A DNA stretch of 36,702 nucleotides from contig CAKPHJ010000013.1 in NCBI GenBank assembly GCA_934157205.1, forward strand, positions 1 to 36,702. The letters are read 5' to 3'. The notes under the pieces were generated by a model. It was not told the DNA's origin and did not search any database. It worked only from the letters and a program-made list of their open reading frames with translations. Shown here piece by piece: positions 6,678-15,604 of the stretch. Numbering within the stretch: the stretch's first letter is position 1; each line of letters opens with the position of its first letter. This stretch comes from an uncultured Clostridia bacterium (lineage in GTDB: Bacteria > Bacillota > Clostridia > TANB77 > CAG-508). The position numbers and the translations under genes were made by a program.

Positions 6678-7079
6678 ATGAACAATTCAAAAAAGAAACA
6701 TTTAAAACTTACAAAAGATATTTTAACACCAACAAAAGAATTTAATTCAGTTATTGAAACAATACTAGAAAACGAAACAATAATACAAATGATAGAAAAT
6801 AATTATTATAAAAGTTCTATGGAAAAAGTAAACAATGCTGACGTAAACATCAATCATTTAGAAAATATCTTTACAAATGAAACTTATTATTTAGCAATGA
6901 AAATTGTTCCACTTATTGAAAAAAAAGTATTATATCTTTCTTATATCGAAAATTTTAGATTAAATGATATATGCAGAAAATTAAAATTATCCAAAAATGA
7001 TGTTATTAGATTACGAACCAAAGGTATAAATCATTTTAAACATAATTTAGAAATTTTATATAAAACAAAAAATAGATAA
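6678..7079 (+). CDS. Sigma-70 region 4-like small regulator
   Basis: The 133-aa protein has a C-terminal helix-turn-helix (KKVLYLSYIENFRLNDICRK followed by LSKNDVIRLRTKGINHFK) of the sigma-factor region 4 type, without the other sigma regions. The ATG at 6678 is chosen because AGAGG lies 9 nt upstream; a GTG at 6633 would add 15 residues lacking a ribosome site. It ends 38 bp before the integrase gene. Such small sigma-like proteins commonly precede integrases in Gram-positive integrative elements, so it probably regulates element genes. The target is unknown. Confidence 0.65.
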   Translation: MNNSKKKHLKLTKDILTPTKEFNSVIETILENETIIQMIENNYYKSSMEKVNNADVNINHLENIFTNETYYLAMKIVPLIEKKVLYLSYIENFRLNDICRKLKLSKNDVIRLRTKGINHFKHNLEILYKTKNR

Positions 7080-7117
7080 GGATGGTGTGAAAATGAATAA
7101 AAAAGGAGCTGATTAAT

Positions 7118-8329
7118 ATGACGAAAAAAGGAACTGGCGAAGGTTCAGTATTTTTCAACAAGCAACGTAACAAATGGAATGCCCAATATAAAGAATATAA
7201 TATAAATACTGGTAAATTTACTCCTAAGACAAAAAGTTTTTTAACAGAAGATGAAGCAAAAAAATATTTATCTACTATCATGTATCAAAAAGAAAATCCA
7301 CTTTATATCAAACATCATGGAATTCCTATGTATGCAATTTTAAAATCAAATTTAGATTTCAAATTAAAATCAAATTTAGTTTCTCCTGCTCAATATGGTA
7401 GAGTTCTAGATAGTATCAAACAATTGGAAAAAACACCTTTTGGAAATAAAAATATAGATACAATATCTTATGATGAAATACAAGCTTATCTGAATTCATT
7501 AACACATTTAAGTAATTCAGTAATAGCTAAAGCACATCAGCAATTAAATCAAGCTTTTAAAACAGCCCTAGAAAAAGGATATCTAATGAAAAATCCTATG
7601 CTTAATGTTTTTAGGCCTAGAAGTGATAACGACGACAAAGAAGTTCGAGCATTAACAGTCGAAGAACAACAAGCATTTACTACTTGGATTTTAAATCATT
7701 CTTTAAATGAATGTAATTATAAAAATATCTTTTTGATACAAATGTATATGGGGTTACGAATTGGTGAAGCTTCTGCTCTTTCTATATACGATGTTGATTT
7801 AAAAAATAAAAGATTAAATGTACATAGAACTTTATCTACAGATAAAAATAAAAATATCATTATGGGTAATAAAACTAAAACATATTCTGGAAAAAGAATA
7901 TTACCCATTCCAGATTTTTTATTACCTTATTTTATTGAACAAATAAATATTGCAAATACTCAAGAAAACAATGAAGAAAAATTATTATTTAAACCCAAAA
8001 ATAGTAAATATGTTAGAAGGACAACAATAAATAATTTGCTAAAAAGAATTTTACAAAAAGAATTTAATATTACTGGTATTTCTTCACATAGTTTAAGGCA
8101 TACTTTTGGAACAAGATGTATTGAAAGTGGTATGGCACCTGTTGTAGTTCAAAAATTAATGGATCATAAAAATATAAGTGTTACTTTAAATACATATACT
8201 TCAGTTTTTGATAAGTTCAAGCAAAGAGAATTTGACAAGGTAAATCAATATTATCTAGATGAAAATTTAATAGGAAATAAAAAATCACTTAATTCTCAAA
8301 TCTCACTTGATAAATTAGAAGAAAAATAA
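7118..8329 (+). CDS. int: Tyrosine site-specific integrase
   Basis: This 403-aa tyrosine recombinase should integrate and excise the element at tRNA-Gln. An N-terminal arm-binding segment (GEGSVFFNKQRNKWNAQY, about 8-25) is followed by a SAM-like core-binding domain (about 70-165) and the catalytic domain. Visible catalytic residues are R214 (MGLRIGEAS), HSLR at 324-327, H350 (MDHKNIS) and the nucleophile Y360 (LNTYTSV); the lysine is probably in NKTKTYSGK near 252-259. The ATG follows AAAGGAG by 10 nt. The gene ends about 390 bp from the tRNA 3' end, the usual arrangement. It appears intact. Confidence 0.95.
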   Translation: MTKKGTGEGSVFFNKQRNKWNAQYKEYNINTGKFTPKTKSFLTEDEAKKYLSTIMYQKENPLYIKHHGIPMYAILKSNLDFKLKSNLVSPAQYGRVLDSIKQLEKTPFGNKNIDTISYDEIQAYLNSLTHLSNSVIAKAHQQLNQAFKTALEKGYLMKNPMLNVFRPRSDNDDKEVRALTVEEQQAFTTWILNHSLNECNYKNIFLIQMYMGLRIGEASALSIYDVDLKNKRLNVHRTLSTDKNKNIIMGNKTKTYSGKRILPIPDFLLPYFIEQINIANTQENNEEKLLFKPKNSKYVRRTTINNLLKRILQKEFNITGISSHSLRHTFGTRCIESGMAPVVVQKLMDHKNISVTLNTYTSVFDKFKQREFDKVNQYYLDENLIGNKKSLNSQISLDKLEEK

Positions 8330-8365
8330 CTTTAAAAAATTAATATATATTATTTTTAATAAAAG

Positions 8366-8552
8366 CTAAACACAATAACTTAAAAATAGTTATACGTTAC
8401 TATAATATTTTTTCACTAGCTAAACATTTTTTCCTCTGTAAGTATTGTAAATACTAAGTTATATCAATTTAATGTTGCTGTATTTTAAACAATATTGTGT
8501 TAATAACTAAACAACTTCTATTTTATAATTTTAAATTTTTCATTCTGTTTAG
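8366..8552. repeat. Clustered CTAAAC motifs, candidate integrase arm sites
   Basis: CTAAAC or its complement occurs at 8366, 8420, 8507 and 8547, and twice at the other end of the element (125-130 and 137-142). The interval 8330-8716 has no gene. Clustering at both ends, between integrase gene and attachment core, fits arm-type integrase or excisionase binding sites. The motif is short, so this is tentative. Confidence 0.4.
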
Positions 8553-8666
8553 TTAGTAGTTTAAAACCGAAAAAATTCAAAATAATTAAAATTAGTGAAA
8601 AGCCTTACAGCTCTAGTGAAAATCAATTTTTATAAATTATTAAAAAATATTATAAGTTTAAAACAA

Positions 8667-8702
8667 GTAAATAGCCTGTATCCTTAGATACAAGCTATTT
8701 AC
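8667..8702 (-). terminator. Terminator after the tRNA genes
   Basis: Stem GTAAATAGC-TGTATC / GATACA-GCTATTTAC with a 4-nt loop, followed on the minus strand by TTGTTTT. It belongs to the inserted element and would end the tRNA transcript. Confidence 0.65.
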
Positions 8703-8715
8703 ATCAATTATTCTG

Positions 8716-8727
8716 TTGGCTGGGCTG
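8716..8727. other. Proximal attachment-site core within the tRNA-Gln 3' end
   Basis: TTGGCTGGGCTG covers the encoded CCA, the discriminator base and the 3' acceptor strand of tRNA-Gln, plus one base. It is identical to 72-83. Integration keeps the tRNA sequence intact. Confidence 0.65.
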
Positions 8728-8791
8728 GCTAGATTCGAACTAGCGCATGCCAGAGTCAAAGTCTGGTGCCTTACCGCTTGGCTACAGCCCA
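8717..8791 (-). tRNA. trnQ: tRNA-Gln (UUG)
   Basis: Cloverleaf with acceptor TGGGCTG/CAGCCCA, anticodon loop CTTTGAC (anticodon TTG), T-arm GTTCGAATC and encoded CCA. It is the integration target of the neighbouring element. It is co-transcribed with tRNA-His upstream. Confidence 0.95.
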
Positions 8792-8805
8792 ATATATAAT
8801 TTTAA

Positions 8806-8882
8806 TGGGGTGGAAGATGGGACTCGAACCCACGGTCTCCAGTGCCACAAACTGGCGCGTTAACCAACTACGCTACATCCAC
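8806..8882 (-). tRNA. trnH: tRNA-His (GUG)
   Basis: Starts GTGGATGTAGCG (with the extra 5' G pairing C73), anticodon GTG in CCAGTTTGTGGCACTGG, T-arm GGTTCGAGTCC, ends CCACC plus encoded CCA. It lies 14 bp upstream of tRNA-Gln. Confidence 0.95.
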
Positions 8883-8926
8883 CATGGTTCAACCATGTAC
8901 ATCTTTACCTTATGAACACATACATT

Positions 8927-8956
8927 ATTATAACCAACTTCCACCTCATTTGTCAA
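8927..8956 (-). promoter_or_regulatory. Promoter of the tRNA-His/tRNA-Gln pair
   Basis: Perfect TTGACA (8951-8956) and TATAAT (8927-8932) separated by 18 nt on the minus strand, 44 bp before tRNA-His. The rest of 8884-9114 shows nothing else. Confidence 0.85.
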
Positions 8957-9114
8957 CCTTTTTTTAAAATTTTTTTATTTTTCTTACAACTTGCATTTAC
9001 TCTGCAGAATTGCACTTAATTTTTTGCATGACCTTTTTTTTATTACAATATAATATGTTAATAAAAATTAATATTGAAAATTTCTAAAATATAATTTTTT
9101 ATTTTAATTAATTA

Positions 9115-9909
9115 TTAATTTGTTCCTAATGAGCTAGGATCTATACCATATTGTTTGTACATCCAAGACATATAATCAAATGGTGTTAAAGTTTCAGGTA
9201 ATCCATAGTCTACGCCATATGTTTCTACTTTTATTGATGTAATTTTTGGAGGGTTAACTGGTGTACTTACTTCAGTGTTTGAACTACTTTCTGATGATGT
9301 GTCTGAAGCTTTTACTTCTACTTCTTCTATTTTATGTACTATGTCTAAACCTTCTATAACTTTTCCAAATGCTGTATAATATCCATTTAAAGTTGAATTA
9401 TTTTTTGTAATTATAAAAAATTGTGAACTTCCAGAGTTATATGATTCTTCTTTTAATGTTGATGAATATTGTGTGTAGTCACTTCTTGCCATACCTATAA
9501 CACCTTCATCAAATTTTAAATTGTTTTGTACTCCATTTGCTATAAATTCACCTTTTATTGTATATGATGTATCTTCTCCATCATCTTTTAAATCTTTTAA
9601 TGTTGCAGAACCTTGTCCATTTCCTTGTTTATCTCCACCTTGAATCATAAAGTCTTTTACTATTCTATGGAATGTTAGTCCATCATAAAATCCTCTGTTT
9701 GCAAGTGTTATAAAATTACTTACTGTTTGTGGTGCTATTTCCGGATATAATTCTAATTTTATTGTTCCAAAATTTTCTACTTCCATTGTTGCTATTGGAT
9801 TTTTTACTTCTAATGTTGCTTTTTTATAAAATCCATATCCAACTCCTGCTATTAATATTATTACCAAAATTAAAGCTATTATCCATATAATGTTTTTTAG
9901 TTTTTTCAT
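9115..9909 (-). CDS. Membrane-anchored cyclophilin-type peptidyl-prolyl isomerase
   Basis: The 264-aa protein has an N-terminal transmembrane anchor (IIWIIALILVIILIAGVGYG, about 8-27) and then an extracytoplasmic cyclophilin domain (about 40-205). Recognisable family text includes ELYPEIAPQTVSNF, GFYDGLTFHRIVKDFMIQGG (active-site R), GVIGMAR, SGSSQFFI and YTAFGKVIEGLD. It would catalyse proline isomerisation in secreted proteins. A serine/threonine-rich linker (about 205-225) and a C-terminal tail of unknown role follow. It lies 67 bp downstream of disA on the same strand. The ATG at 9909 has a weak AAGGA site. Confidence 0.9.
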   Translation of the reverse strand: MKKLKNIIWIIALILVIILIAGVGYGFYKKATLEVKNPIATMEVENFGTIKLELYPEIAPQTVSNFITLANRGFYDGLTFHRIVKDFMIQGGDKQGNGQGSATLKDLKDDGEDTSYTIKGEFIANGVQNNLKFDEGVIGMARSDYTQYSSTLKEESYNSGSSQFFIITKNNSTLNGYYTAFGKVIEGLDIVHKIEEVEVKASDTSSESSSNTEVSTPVNPPKITSIKVETYGVDYGLPETLTPFDYMSWMYKQYGIDPSSLGTN

Positions 9910-9976
9910 TTTTTATCAATCCTTATTTTTATATTTAGGTTTTTGCTTTTAGATACCTATAAACTTTGTTCTTTTT

Positions 9977-11056
9977 TTAAACTAAGTTGTCAAAAACAAA
10001 TTGCTCTTGCATTCTTTTTAATGATTGTTTTATTGTTCTAGCTCTTACTTCTCCAATTCCTTCAACATCGTCTAAACTTTCTATGTCTGCTACTAAAATA
10101 TGTTGAAATGATTTGAATGAATTTACCAAGTTTTCTACTATGTTTGAAGGCATTCTTGGAATTTTATTTAATATTCTATATCCTTTTGTATATACACCTA
10201 TTTCATCATAATTGTCAAATGTTTCATATCCTAATAATTTTGCTATTACTGTTTCTTTTAATAAGTCTTCATATGCCAACTTTTCTAAGTTTTGTATTAC
10301 TTGTTCTGGTGTGCTTTTCTTTTTTCCTGGCACAATATAGTCTTTTATTATTAATAGTTCTTCTTTTTCTAAACCACCTATTAATTCTTCTAATTGCATA
10401 TTAACAAGTCTTCCATCACTACCTAATTCATAAATTTGCCTTTGTATTTCTTCTACAATTCTCATAACCATTTCTGCTCTTTGTATTGCTACTAAAACAT
10501 TTTGCAATGTTACTATATCATTAAATTCGTATTCGTTTAATATGTTTAGTTTATTATCAAATACTTTTTTGTACTTTTCTAATGTTTGTATTGCTTGATT
10601 GGCTTTGTTTAAAACAACTTCTGTATCTTCTAATATATATCTGTCATTTCCTTTAAATACTGTTATTATACTTCTACGTTGTGAAATACTTATAACTAAT
10701 TCTCCTGTTTGTTTTGCTGTTCTTTCAGCTGTTCTATGTCTTGTTCCAGTTTCAAGTGTTGTTATTTCATATGATGGTATTAGTTGTGCATTTGCATATA
10801 ATATTTTTTTGAAGTCTCCGCTTAGTACTATTGCTCCGTCCATTTTTGCAAGTTCATATAATTTAGATGAAGAATAGTCTTCGTTTATATAAAAACCTCC
10901 ATCAACCACTTGTTTAATAATTTCTGTATTGTCTGTTATTAAAAGTAATGCTCCTGTTTTTGCTCTTAATATATTTTCTAATCCGTCTCTTATGGGTGTA
11001 CCTGGAGCTATCAATTTAAGAATAGCTGTAATATTGTCTTCTTTTCTTTTTCTCAA
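9977..11056 (-). CDS. disA: DNA integrity scanning diadenylate cyclase DisA
   Basis: DisA makes c-di-AMP from two ATP and pauses at branched DNA. The 359-aa protein has the DAC domain with DGA (73-75) and GTRHRTAER (RHR 106-108), a helical linker, and a C-terminal HhH DNA-binding region (SLDDVEGIGEVRARTIKQSL). It starts at a TTG (11056) placed 7 nt after AAGGAG. It follows radA by 21 bp; the radA-disA order is common in Bacillota and links homologous-recombination processing to c-di-AMP signalling. Its reading frame is intact, unlike its upstream neighbour. Confidence 0.95.
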   Translation of the reverse strand: MRKRKEDNITAILKLIAPGTPIRDGLENILRAKTGALLLITDNTEIIKQVVDGGFYINEDYSSSKLYELAKMDGAIVLSGDFKKILYANAQLIPSYEITTLETGTRHRTAERTAKQTGELVISISQRRSIITVFKGNDRYILEDTEVVLNKANQAIQTLEKYKKVFDNKLNILNEYEFNDIVTLQNVLVAIQRAEMVMRIVEEIQRQIYELGSDGRLVNMQLEELIGGLEKEELLIIKDYIVPGKKKSTPEQVIQNLEKLAYEDLLKETVIAKLLGYETFDNYDEIGVYTKGYRILNKIPRMPSNIVENLVNSFKSFQHILVADIESLDDVEGIGEVRARTIKQSLKRMQEQFVFDNLV

Positions 11057-11077
11057 AATTGTACTCCTTCCTAGAAA

Positions 11078-12444
11078 TTAATTATTTAAAGCTTTTTTTA
11101 AAGCTTCTTTTATATCTTTTGTGCCTATTATATCTAATTTATAGTTATCTTTCAAGTCTTTTTTGTTACTTTCTGGAATTATACATTTTTTAAATCCTAA
11201 TTTTTCCGCTTCTTTTATTCTTTTTTCAATTGCATTTATTCTTCTTACTTCGCCTGTTAGCCCTACTTCTCCCATTATTACCATATCTTTAGGTATTGAT
11301 TTATTTTTATAACTTGATGCAACAGTTACTAAAACACCTAAATCTATTGCTGGCTCATTTATTTTCATTCCACCAACTATGTTTAAATATACATCTTGAT
11401 TTCCTAACATCATTCCAGCTTTTTTTTCTAAAACAGCCATTAGTAGTGCTAATCTGTTGTAATCAAAACCATTTGCTGTTCTTTTTGGTATTCCAAAAAC
11501 AGATTGTGAAGTTAATGCTTGTATTTCAACTAATAGTGGTCTTGTTCCTTCCATTGTAGAGACAATACAAGAACCTGCTGGGTCTCCTTCTCGTTCTGAA
11601 ATTAATATATCTGATGGATTAGCAATTTCACACATTCCTTTTTCTTGCATTTCAAACATTCCTATTTCGTTTGTAGATCCAAACCTATTTTTTACTGCTC
11701 TTAATATTCTATATGAAAAATATCTTTCTCCTTCTAAATATAAAACTGTATCTACCATATGTTCCAAAACTCTTGGCCCTGCAATATTACCTTCTTTAGT
11801 AACATGTCCAATTATTATTGTTGTTATTGCTCTAGATTTGCAAACTCTCATAACCTGTGATGTAATTTCTCGTACTTGACTTACACTTCCAGCAGCAGAT
11901 GTTATATCTTCAGAATACATTGTTTGAATAGAATCTATAATAACTAATTTTGGATTTATATCTATAATTGCTTGATTAACAATATCTATATCTGTTTCTC
12001 CTAAAAACAATATTTGATCATTGTCTATTCCAAGCCTATCTGCTCTCATTTTTATTTGTTCAGCAGATTCTTCACCAGAAACATATAAGACTTTTCCTTC
12101 TCCTTTTACTTTGTCACATATTTGCAAAATAAGAGTTGACTTTCCTATTCCAGGTTCTCCACCGCAATAATACTAAAGAACCTTTTACTAAGCCTCCACC
12201 GAAGAACTCTATCTAATTCGTCAAAATTTGTTGTAGTTCTTATAGTTTCTTTTGCTGTATATGTACTTAATTTTTGTGGAATATTGTTTTTTAAATCTTT
12301 TGGCTTTAAATTGCTATTTTTACTTTCTATTATTTTTTGTTCATAAAATGTATTCCAGCTATTACATGCTGGACATTTTCCAAGCCATTTTGTAGATTCA
12401 TTGCCACATTCACTACATACAAAAATAGTTTTATTTTTTGCCAT
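11078..12444 (-). CDS. radA: DNA repair protein RadA, reading frame needs two +1 shifts
   Basis: RadA is a RecA-like ATPase that drives branch migration. The N-terminal zinc finger is CSECGN...CPACNSW, then the RecA core and a C-terminal Lon-like domain (GGMKINEPAIDLGVLVT). The full product needs two skipped bases: after CTT at position 12201 (expected VLGGGLVKGS) and after TTG at 12164 (expected LLGGEPGIGKS, Walker A). At both places the extra base is a C before GGT, so the in-frame codon is CGG. With both skipped, the gene encodes 454 aa, the normal RadA length, with no other defect. Without them the product stops just before Walker A. An ordinary pseudogene is unlikely, since the rest is perfectly conserved. 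The ATG at 12444 follows GGAG. Confidence 0.85.
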
Positions 12445-12474
12445 TTAAAAATTCTCCTTTTATATTACATAAAA

Positions 12475-12508
12475 ACTCTTAAAATCTATTATAACAGACT
12501 TTAAGAGT
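12475..12508 (-). terminator. Terminator upstream of radA
   Basis: Stem ACTCTTAAA-TCT / AGA-TTTAAGAGT with an 8-nt loop and a T-run on the minus strand. It ends the transcript of the small gene at 12514. Confidence 0.7.
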
Positions 12509-12513
12509 ACTTT

Positions 12514-12885
12514 TTATTTATTATTATTTTTTTTGCCAAATGAAACTTCTTGAAATAGAAAATCATGTACTTTTTCCCAAGTAATTTCTTGATGTAAAAA
12601 TTCATTTATTTCATCTTCTACTTTTTGTTGATATGGTGTTAATTCAACTTTGATTTCTTTGTTCCAATCAATTTCTTGTAACCAAAATGCTTTAAATTTA
12701 CTCCAAAAGCCTCTTTTAGTTAATGCTTGATTTCCACCATTATTGTTTAATCTTATAGTTCCAGCTTCTTGTTGTATTGTTTCTTCGTTTCCAATATTTC
12801 CAATGTTACCAACATTTCCTATATTGTCTAATTTTACGCCTCCAAAAACTCCTGATACTTTGTTTTCTTCATTTATATTTGACAT
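12514..12885 (-). CDS. Small conserved-looking hypothetical protein with NIGN repeats
   Basis: The 123-aa protein starts at ATG 12885, 9 nt after AAAGGA; the in-frame ATG three codons earlier touches the ribosome site. The N-terminal half has a tandem IGN/VGN stretch (DNIGNVGNIGNIGNEE) and low complexity. The C-terminal half is aromatic and charged (FWSKFKAFWLQEIDW, ITWEKVHDFLFQEVSFG) with two similar W...FLFQE/FWLQE units. There is no signal peptide or membrane helix. It has its own promoter and terminator. I do not recognise the family. Confidence 0.7.
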   Translation of the reverse strand: MSNINEENKVSGVFGGVKLDNIGNVGNIGNIGNEETIQQEAGTIRLNNNGGNQALTKRGFWSKFKAFWLQEIDWNKEIKVELTPYQQKVEDEINEFLHQEITWEKVHDFLFQEVSFGKKNNNK

Positions 12886-12981
12886 TTTTCCCATTCCTTT
12901 CTGTATAGGAAAAAACTTGATTAAAATATTAAATATTTTAACCTTTTTCCTCCTTTGTAAATTATTATAAAACCTGTTTTT

Positions 12982-13010
12982 AATATACTATATTTTAGTT
13001 TAATAATCAA
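12982..13010 (-). promoter_or_regulatory. Promoter of the small hypothetical gene
   Basis: TTGATT (13005-13010), 17-nt spacer and TATATT (12982-12987) on the minus strand. Downstream in the leader an AAAGGAGG with no start codon is followed by a perfect hairpin TTAAAATAT-TTA-ATATTTTAA, which could influence translation. Confidence 0.55.
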
Positions 13011-13059
13011 GCTTTTTACATTTTTTAATATTAAATGTTAGTTACATTATTGTTACATT

Positions 13060-14381
13060 TTAATTACATTTTACTATTAAATGATCTTTTCCATTTTGTT
13101 CGCATTTTACTTTAATTAATTTATTTTCTAGGTTTAAATCTGTTTTACATAAAGCAAGAATATAATTGTTTGTGTGTCCTTGATAATATCCATTCTTTTT
13201 TTCTTCGAATAATACTTCTACTTCTTTTCCTATATATTTTTCTATATATTCTTCTTCATTTTTGTTTGATAATTCTATTAGTTTTTGACTTCTTTGTTCT
13301 TTTATATTTCCATCTATTTGTCCACTCATATTTGCTGCTTTTGTACCTTTTCGTGGTGAATATTTAAAAACATGCATTTTATAAAATTTTATACTTTTTA
13401 AATATTCGTATGTTTTATTAAATTCTTCTTCACTCTCTTGTGGAAATCCTACTATTATATCTGTTGTAAGGATAACATCATTATAATAATTTCTTATTCT
13501 TTTTACTATTGTAGTTAAATCTTCTGTAGAATATTTTCGGTTCATTCTTTTTAATGTTTCATTACATCCACTTTGAACTGATAAATGAAAATGATGGCAT
13601 ATTTTTTCTAGTTTTACGAGTCTTTTTATAAATTCTTCTGTTATTAATAATGGTTCTATTGAACCTAATCTAATTCTTTTTATATTGTTTATGTTGTTTA
13701 TTTTTTCTAATAAATTAATTAAACTATAATCTTCTTTAAAGTCTTTACCATATGAGGCAATATGTATTCCTGTTATTACAACTTCTTTAATTCCCTCATT
13801 TGCTATTTTGTTTATTTCTGCAATTATACTTTTAGGATTTCTACTTCTTACTCTTCCTCTTGCATATGGTATTATGCAGTATGAACAAAATCTGTCACAA
13901 CCGGTCTTGAATTTTTATAACCGCTCTTGTTTTTTCTGTATATGTTACTTCTCCAAAATCTACAAATTCTTTTTGGTACATTACATCTTCAATTTCAATA
14001 TTTTTATGTTTTGCTTCTTTTAAGTATTTTTCTACAATTTCTACTATTTTCTTTTTTTCGTTATTTCCTATTGCTAAATCTATTTCTGGCATTTGGTTTA
14101 ATTCATTTTTGGCAACTTGAACATAACATCCACATGCTATTATTATTGCATTTTCATTTAATTCTTTAACTTTTCTTAGCATTTGTCTAGATTTTCTATC
14201 TGACATATTTGTTACAGTACAAGTATTTACAATGTATATATCTGCTTTTTCTGTGTGATTAACTATTTTATATCCTTTTTCTATAAATCGCTGTGTCATA
14301 GCATTTGTTTCATATTGGTTAACTTTACAACCGAAGTGTTATAAATGCAACTTTTTTTGCTTTTTCTTCTTTTATTTCCAT
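13060..14381 (-). CDS. mtaB: tRNA methylthiotransferase MtaB, reading frame needs two +1 shifts
   Basis: MtaB is a radical-SAM enzyme that adds the 2-methylthio group to t6A37 of tRNA, using two [4Fe-4S] clusters. From ATG 14381 the text reads KKVAFITL, then an extra C at 14333 interrupts the conserved TLGCKVN motif. A second extra C at 13903 interrupts IQDGCDRFCSYC (the radical-SAM CxxxCxxC). After each, only skipping one base before GGT restores the frame; in both, the in-frame codon is CGG and a stop follows two codons later. The repaired product is 439 aa, normal for MtaB, with an intact C-terminal TRAM-like region. Function fits nearby t6A genes tsaE and tsaB. Confidence 0.85.
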
Positions 14382-14407
14382 TATTTACTCTCTTTCAAAA
14401 TGTTAAT

Positions 14408-15415
14408 TTACTTTGCTTTTCCTTCTAATGCATCAAGATTATCTAGAGCTTTTCCAGTTCCTAATGCTACACATGATACAGTATCTTGTGCTATCATAAC
14501 ATTTATTCCAGTTTTTTCTTGTAGTAATTTATCTAATCCATCAACTAAACAGCCTCCACCTGTCATATAAATTCCTTTATCACTTATGTCTGCTGCTAAT
14601 TCTGGTGGAGTTCTTTCTAATACTGAATGTACTGCATCTACTATCATCATTGCTGGTTCAATTAATGCTTCTAGCATTTCACTTGAATATACTGTTACTG
14701 TTGTTGGTAGTCCTGTAACTAAATCTCTTCCTCTAACATCCATTTGTTCATCTTGGATTTTGGGAAATACACAACCTATATTTACTTTTAGGTCTTCTGC
14801 AGTTCTTTCTCCAATCATAATATTATGCTTCTTTTTTATATATTTTACAATGTATTCATCGAATTTATCTCCAGCAACTTTTAATGATGTATTAACAACT
14901 GAGCCACCAAGTGAAATAACAGCTATATCTGTTGTTCCACCACCTATGTCTACTACCATATTTCCACAAGGTTTAGAAATATCTATTCCGGCTCCAATAG
15001 CAGCTGCTATTGGTTCTTCTATTAAATATACTTTTCTTGCACCAGCTTGTGATGCTGCATCTATTACAGCCTTTTTTTCTACTTCTGTTACTCTTGATGG
15101 TATACATATCATTATTCTAGGTGCAAATATAAATTTTCCACATACTTTATTTATAAAATGTTTTAACATTTTTTCAGTTACTGTATAATCAGAAATAACA
15201 CCATCTCTTAATGGTCTTGTTGCAACAATATTTCCAGGTGTCCTTCCTAACATTCTTCTTGCTTCTTGACCAACCGCTAATACATCTCCTGTGTTATTAT
15301 CAACTGCAACAACTGATGGTTCTCTAAGCACAATTCCTTTTCCTTTAACATATGCAATTACTGTAGCAGTTCCTAAATCTATTCCAATATCTTGACCTAA
15401 ACCAAATTTAAACAT
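14408..15415 (-). CDS. mreB: Rod-shape determining actin homologue MreB
   Basis: MreB polymerises under the membrane and guides sidewall peptidoglycan synthesis. The 335-aa protein shows the actin-fold nucleotide motifs: DIGIDLGTATV (phosphate 1), VVDIGGGTTDIAV (phosphate 2) and MTGGGCLVDGL (adenosine). The ATG at 15415 follows a GGGAAGAG site. It has its own promoter, located inside the duplicated 138-bp segment, and is transcribed divergently from the ancestral position of tsaE. Intact. Confidence 0.96.
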   Translation of the reverse strand: MFKFGLGQDIGIDLGTATVIAYVKGKGIVLREPSVVAVDNNTGDVLAVGQEARRMLGRTPGNIVATRPLRDGVISDYTVTEKMLKHFINKVCGKFIFAPRIMICIPSRVTEVEKKAVIDAASQAGARKVYLIEEPIAAAIGAGIDISKPCGNMVVDIGGGTTDIAVISLGGSVVNTSLKVAGDKFDEYIVKYIKKKHNIMIGERTAEDLKVNIGCVFPKIQDEQMDVRGRDLVTGLPTTVTVYSSEMLEALIEPAMMIVDAVHSVLERTPPELAADISDKGIYMTGGGCLVDGLDKLLQEKTGINVMIAQDTVSCVALGTGKALDNLDALEGKAK

Positions 15416-15466
15416 TTTTCTCTTCCCTTCTTTGGATATTTATGTGTTTATTACAAATATGTTACA

Positions 15467-15495
15467 ATTATATTACATCATATGTTTTTTATCAA
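15467..15495 (-). promoter_or_regulatory. Promoter of mreB
   Basis: TTGATA (15490-15495), 17 nt, TATAAT (15467-15472) on the minus strand. The -10 box begins exactly at the first base of the 138-bp direct repeat, so a copy of this promoter also lies at 19658-19686. Confidence 0.8.
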
Positions 15496-15604
15496 GCATT
15501 TTTATAAATTTTTTCTTATAACATAAATTCTTTTACTAACATTGAAAACCTAATTACTATATGGTATAATTCTATTCTAGAAAAGTCTTTAGTATATTAT
15601 ATAA
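15467..15604. repeat. 138-bp direct repeat, left copy (long target-site duplication)
   Basis: Identical to 19658-19795 except T15481/G19672, with no indels. It contains the mreB promoter and the tsaE promoter. Very long, variable target duplications are a known habit of IS1634-family elements, and the insert it flanks contains such an element. Confidence 0.85.

Larger units (their letters stand above)
72..8727. mobile_element. Integrative mobilizable element in tRNA-Gln carrying a DGR
   Basis: The element lies between a 12-bp direct repeat, TTGGCTGGGCTG, at 72-83 and 8716-8727; the right copy is the 3' end of tRNA-Gln. A tyrosine integrase is next to the tRNA, and a MobV relaxase with its oriT is at the other end. 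I see no replication initiator and no mating-channel genes, so it should be mobilizable rather than self-transmissible. Cargo is a complete-looking diversity-generating retroelement plus small unknown genes. The boundaries are inferred from the short repeat and from CTAAAC/GTTTAG motifs clustered at both ends. Confidence 0.75.

Noticed and set aside
8330..8716. CRISPR array or further tRNA genes beside tRNA-Gln
   Set aside because: No regular repeat-spacer pattern and no additional cloverleaf; only short CTAAAC motifs and a terminator are visible.
11078..12444. radA as a simple pseudogene
   Set aside because: Only two single-base insertions of the same type separate it from a full-length gene; no other damage is visible, and mtaB shows the same pattern.
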